Assembly: GCA_900754715.1 (NCBI GenBank)
Contig: CAAEDX010000059.1
Location: 1 to 6,375, forward strand
Source of the DNA: Erysipelotrichaceae bacterium
GTDB taxonomy: Bacteria > Bacillota_I > Bacilli_A > Erysipelotrichales > Erysipelotrichaceae
Direction of reading: 5' to 3'
DNA length: 6,375 bases
Part shown: positions 5,347 through 6,375 of the stretch, piece after piece
How the letters are laid out: each line of letters starts with the position of its first letter
Position numbering within the stretch: position 1 is the stretch's first letter
Program-made: the position numbers and the translations under genes
The notes under the pieces: model-generated
Told to the model about the DNA's origin: nothing
What the model saw: the letters and a program-made list of their open reading frames with translations, nothing else
Databases searched by the model: none

Positions 5347-5387
5347 TTGACCGATAGCAGCTATCGGATGCTATGCTCTATATAGAG
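5347..5387 (+). promoter_or_regulatory. possible promoter with dyads before the EFR1 gene
   Basis: TTGACC (5347-5352) and TATGCT (5372-5377) are 19 bases apart. The perfect inverted repeat CCGATAG-CAG-CTATCGG (5351-5367) overlaps the -35 box and spacer. A second perfect palindrome, CTCTATATAGAG (5376-5387), overlaps the end of the -10 box and the likely start site. A 19-base spacer with a dyad recalls MerR-family promoters, though the dyad is about 3 bases off centre. The -10 match is only 4 of 6. Confidence 0.4.
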
Positions 5388-5403
5388 GAAAGGAGCGATC
5401 AAG

Positions 5404-6168
5404 ATGATCTTTTATTTCACCGGAACCGGCAACAGCCTGTATGCGGCTTCCTTGCTGGAAAGCGAGCTGGTGAGCATCCCGCAGATCATGCGGCAGGATG
5501 AGCTGGAATTCACGGCTGAACGCATCGGCATCGTGGCCCCGGTATATGGCCATGAAGTGCCTCAGATGGTCCGCGCGTTCATGCAGCGTGCCGCTTTTCA
5601 CACGGATTATTTTTACATGGTCCTGACGTACGGCAACCGCCATGGCGGTGCGGGAGAGCTGGCGCAGCAGCTATGCGCGGAGTGTGGCATCGATCCTGCT
5701 TATATCAATGTCGTGCTCATGGCGGACAACTGGCTGCCTGCCTTTGACATGGCTGAGCAGAAACAGCTGGACAAGCATGTGGAGGAGCAGCTCAGCGTGA
5801 TCCGCGCGGACCTGGATGCGGGCCGAAGGATGATCGCGGACGTAAGTGATGCGGATCGTGCCGCGCATGCGTCATTCTTGGCCAACATGCGCCGGATGCC
5901 TTCAGATGCCTGGCAGCATCTCATCCAGATCAAGGCAGATTGCACCGGCTGCGGCATCTGCACGCATGTGTGTCCTTCGGCATCGCTGCATGTGGAGGAG
6001 GGAAGGGCGGTCTTTGTGCCTGGAAAGTGTCAGACATGTCTGGCTTGTGTGCATGCCTGTCCGCATCTGGCCATCGGGCTGAGCGTCCCGGAGAAAAATC
6101 CTCATGCGCGCTATCGCAACCCGCATATCGCGCTGCGGCAGATCATGCAGGCCAATGATCAGAAATGA
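5404..6168 (+). CDS. EFR1-family protein: flavodoxin domain fused to 2[4Fe-4S] ferredoxin domain
   Basis: Cytoplasmic electron-transfer protein of 254 aa, the usual size for EFR1-type ferredoxins. The N-terminal flavodoxin half has MIFYFTGTGNS with the FMN phosphate loop TGTGNS (6-11), APVYGHEVP (45-53) and the flavin-region patch LTYGNRHGGAG (74-84). The C-terminal ferredoxin half has two full cysteine sets, C180-x2-C183-x2-C186-x3-C190-P and C209-x2-C212-x2-C215-x3-C219-P, enough for two [4Fe-4S] clusters. The joining region (about 120-170) is helical and charged. AAGGAG (5389-5394) lies nine bases before the ATG. The gene stands alone between two terminators. The family is common in anaerobic Bacillota and its partners are mostly unknown. 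Nearness to the lipoprotein flavodoxin hints at a shared redox theme but does not prove it. Confidence 0.93.
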   Translation: MIFYFTGTGNSLYAASLLESELVSIPQIMRQDELEFTAERIGIVAPVYGHEVPQMVRAFMQRAAFHTDYFYMVLTYGNRHGGAGELAQQLCAECGIDPAYINVVLMADNWLPAFDMAEQKQLDKHVEEQLSVIRADLDAGRRMIADVSDADRAAHASFLANMRRMPSDAWQHLIQIKADCTGCGICTHVCPSASLHVEEGRAVFVPGKCQTCLACVHACPHLAIGLSVPEKNPHARYRNPHIALRQIMQANDQK

Positions 6169-6172
6169 TGGT

Positions 6173-6195
6173 CCCGGCTGAGCCGGGCTTTTTTT
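6173..6195 (+). terminator. intrinsic terminator of the EFR1 gene
   Basis: CCCGGC (6173-6178) pairs perfectly with GCCGGG (6182-6187) around a TGA loop, with TTTTTTT following at 6189-6195. It starts four bases after the stop codon. Confidence 0.9.
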
Positions 6196-6249
6196 GGGCG
6201 TCTTGTTTACTATTTCAAAACTTTTTTTTAAATATATTGAATTTTTTTA

Positions 6250-6277
6250 TTGCGTTTCTGCGCATTCTATGTATAAT
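6250..6277 (+). promoter_or_regulatory. promoter of the XRE regulator gene, with AT-rich upstream tract
   Basis: A perfect TATAAT (6272-6277) lies 16 bases after TTGCGT (6250-6255), which matches the -35 consensus in three of six bases. Bases 6216-6249 are almost pure A and T with long T-runs, like an UP element. The leader (about 6284-6335) holds the short dyad AGTT-TAG-AACT just before the ribosome binding site, a possible autoregulatory site. Confidence 0.5.
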
Positions 6278-6335
6278 GTTCTTGTTTGATTTTATTGAAC
6301 GAAAAGTTTAGAACTACAAAACAGGAGGGGATGCT

Positions 6336-6375
6336 GTGGATATCGGAAAGAAGATCAGGGAGCTGCGCACGGCCA
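6336..6375 (+). CDS. XRE-family helix-turn-helix regulator (partial, only N-terminus)
   Basis: Starting at GTG 6336, the frame reads (V/M)DIGKKIRELRTA to the window edge. This is the classic opening of a Cro/C1-type helix-turn-helix domain (first helix, IGxxIRxLR). GGAGGGG at 6324-6330 is five bases before the GTG and decides the start. The ATG at 6331 is in another frame and touches the ribosome binding site. Only 13 full codons are present, so length, further domains and targets are unknown. Confidence 0.75.
   Translation, partial: MDIGKKIRELRTA

Noticed and set aside
6331..6375. ATG at 6331 as start of the right-edge gene
   Set aside because: It touches the ribosome binding site and gives an unlikely reading (MLWISERRSG); the GTG at 6336 has good spacing and gives an XRE helix-turn-helix start.

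Overview
This 6.4 kb window looks like chromosome of a Bacillota (Firmicutes) bacterium. The signs are strong GGAGG-type ribosome binding sites, tightly packed operons, intrinsic hairpin-plus-T-run terminators, a BcrA/LanF-type ABC exporter, a stand-alone LytTR regulator and an EFR1-type ferredoxin. Base composition is moderate, about half GC by eye in genes, with AT-rich gaps. A gut Clostridia or Erysipelotrichia member would fit, but the sequence alone does not settle the genus. No tRNA, rRNA, CRISPR array, insertion sequence or integrase was seen.

Layout. (1) Minus strand, 2373 down to 1: an OmpR-type response regulator, then after a 79-base gap an ABC ATPase of the bacitracin/lantibiotic-resistance type, then its membrane permease, which runs off the left edge. 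This resembles a peptide-antibiotic sensing and detoxification operon, but no histidine kinase lies in the window. (2) Divergent control region, 2374-2526, with a TATAAT box facing each way and a 7-bp inverted repeat between them. (3) Plus strand, 2527-4376: a compact three-gene operon of a 148-aa stand-alone LytTR DNA-binding protein, a 220-aa protein with two membrane segments and a large outside domain, and a 242-aa lipoprotein. I recognise no family for the last two. This is the best candidate for an undescribed system: a LytTR regulator with co-transcribed envelope partners. (4) Plus strand, 4506-5198: a lipid-anchored flavodoxin-like protein. Its likely promoter overlaps the terminator of the upstream operon. 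(5) 5199-5403: a non-coding gap with a 78-nt two-part hairpin, a strong terminator, and dyads around a possible promoter. (6) Plus strand, 5404-6168: an EFR1-family protein (flavodoxin domain plus 2[4Fe-4S] ferredoxin domain) with its own terminator. (7) Right edge: an AT-rich promoter region and the first 13 codons of an XRE-type helix-turn-helix regulator.

How the parts may work together: the left half is concerned with sensing or resisting agents that act on the cell envelope. It has two divergent regulators, one driving an ABC exporter and one driving envelope proteins. The right half holds two flavodoxin-fold redox proteins, one outside the membrane and one in the cytoplasm. They are neighbours but are separated by a terminator, so they are probably separate transcription units. 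Functional links between the halves are inference only.
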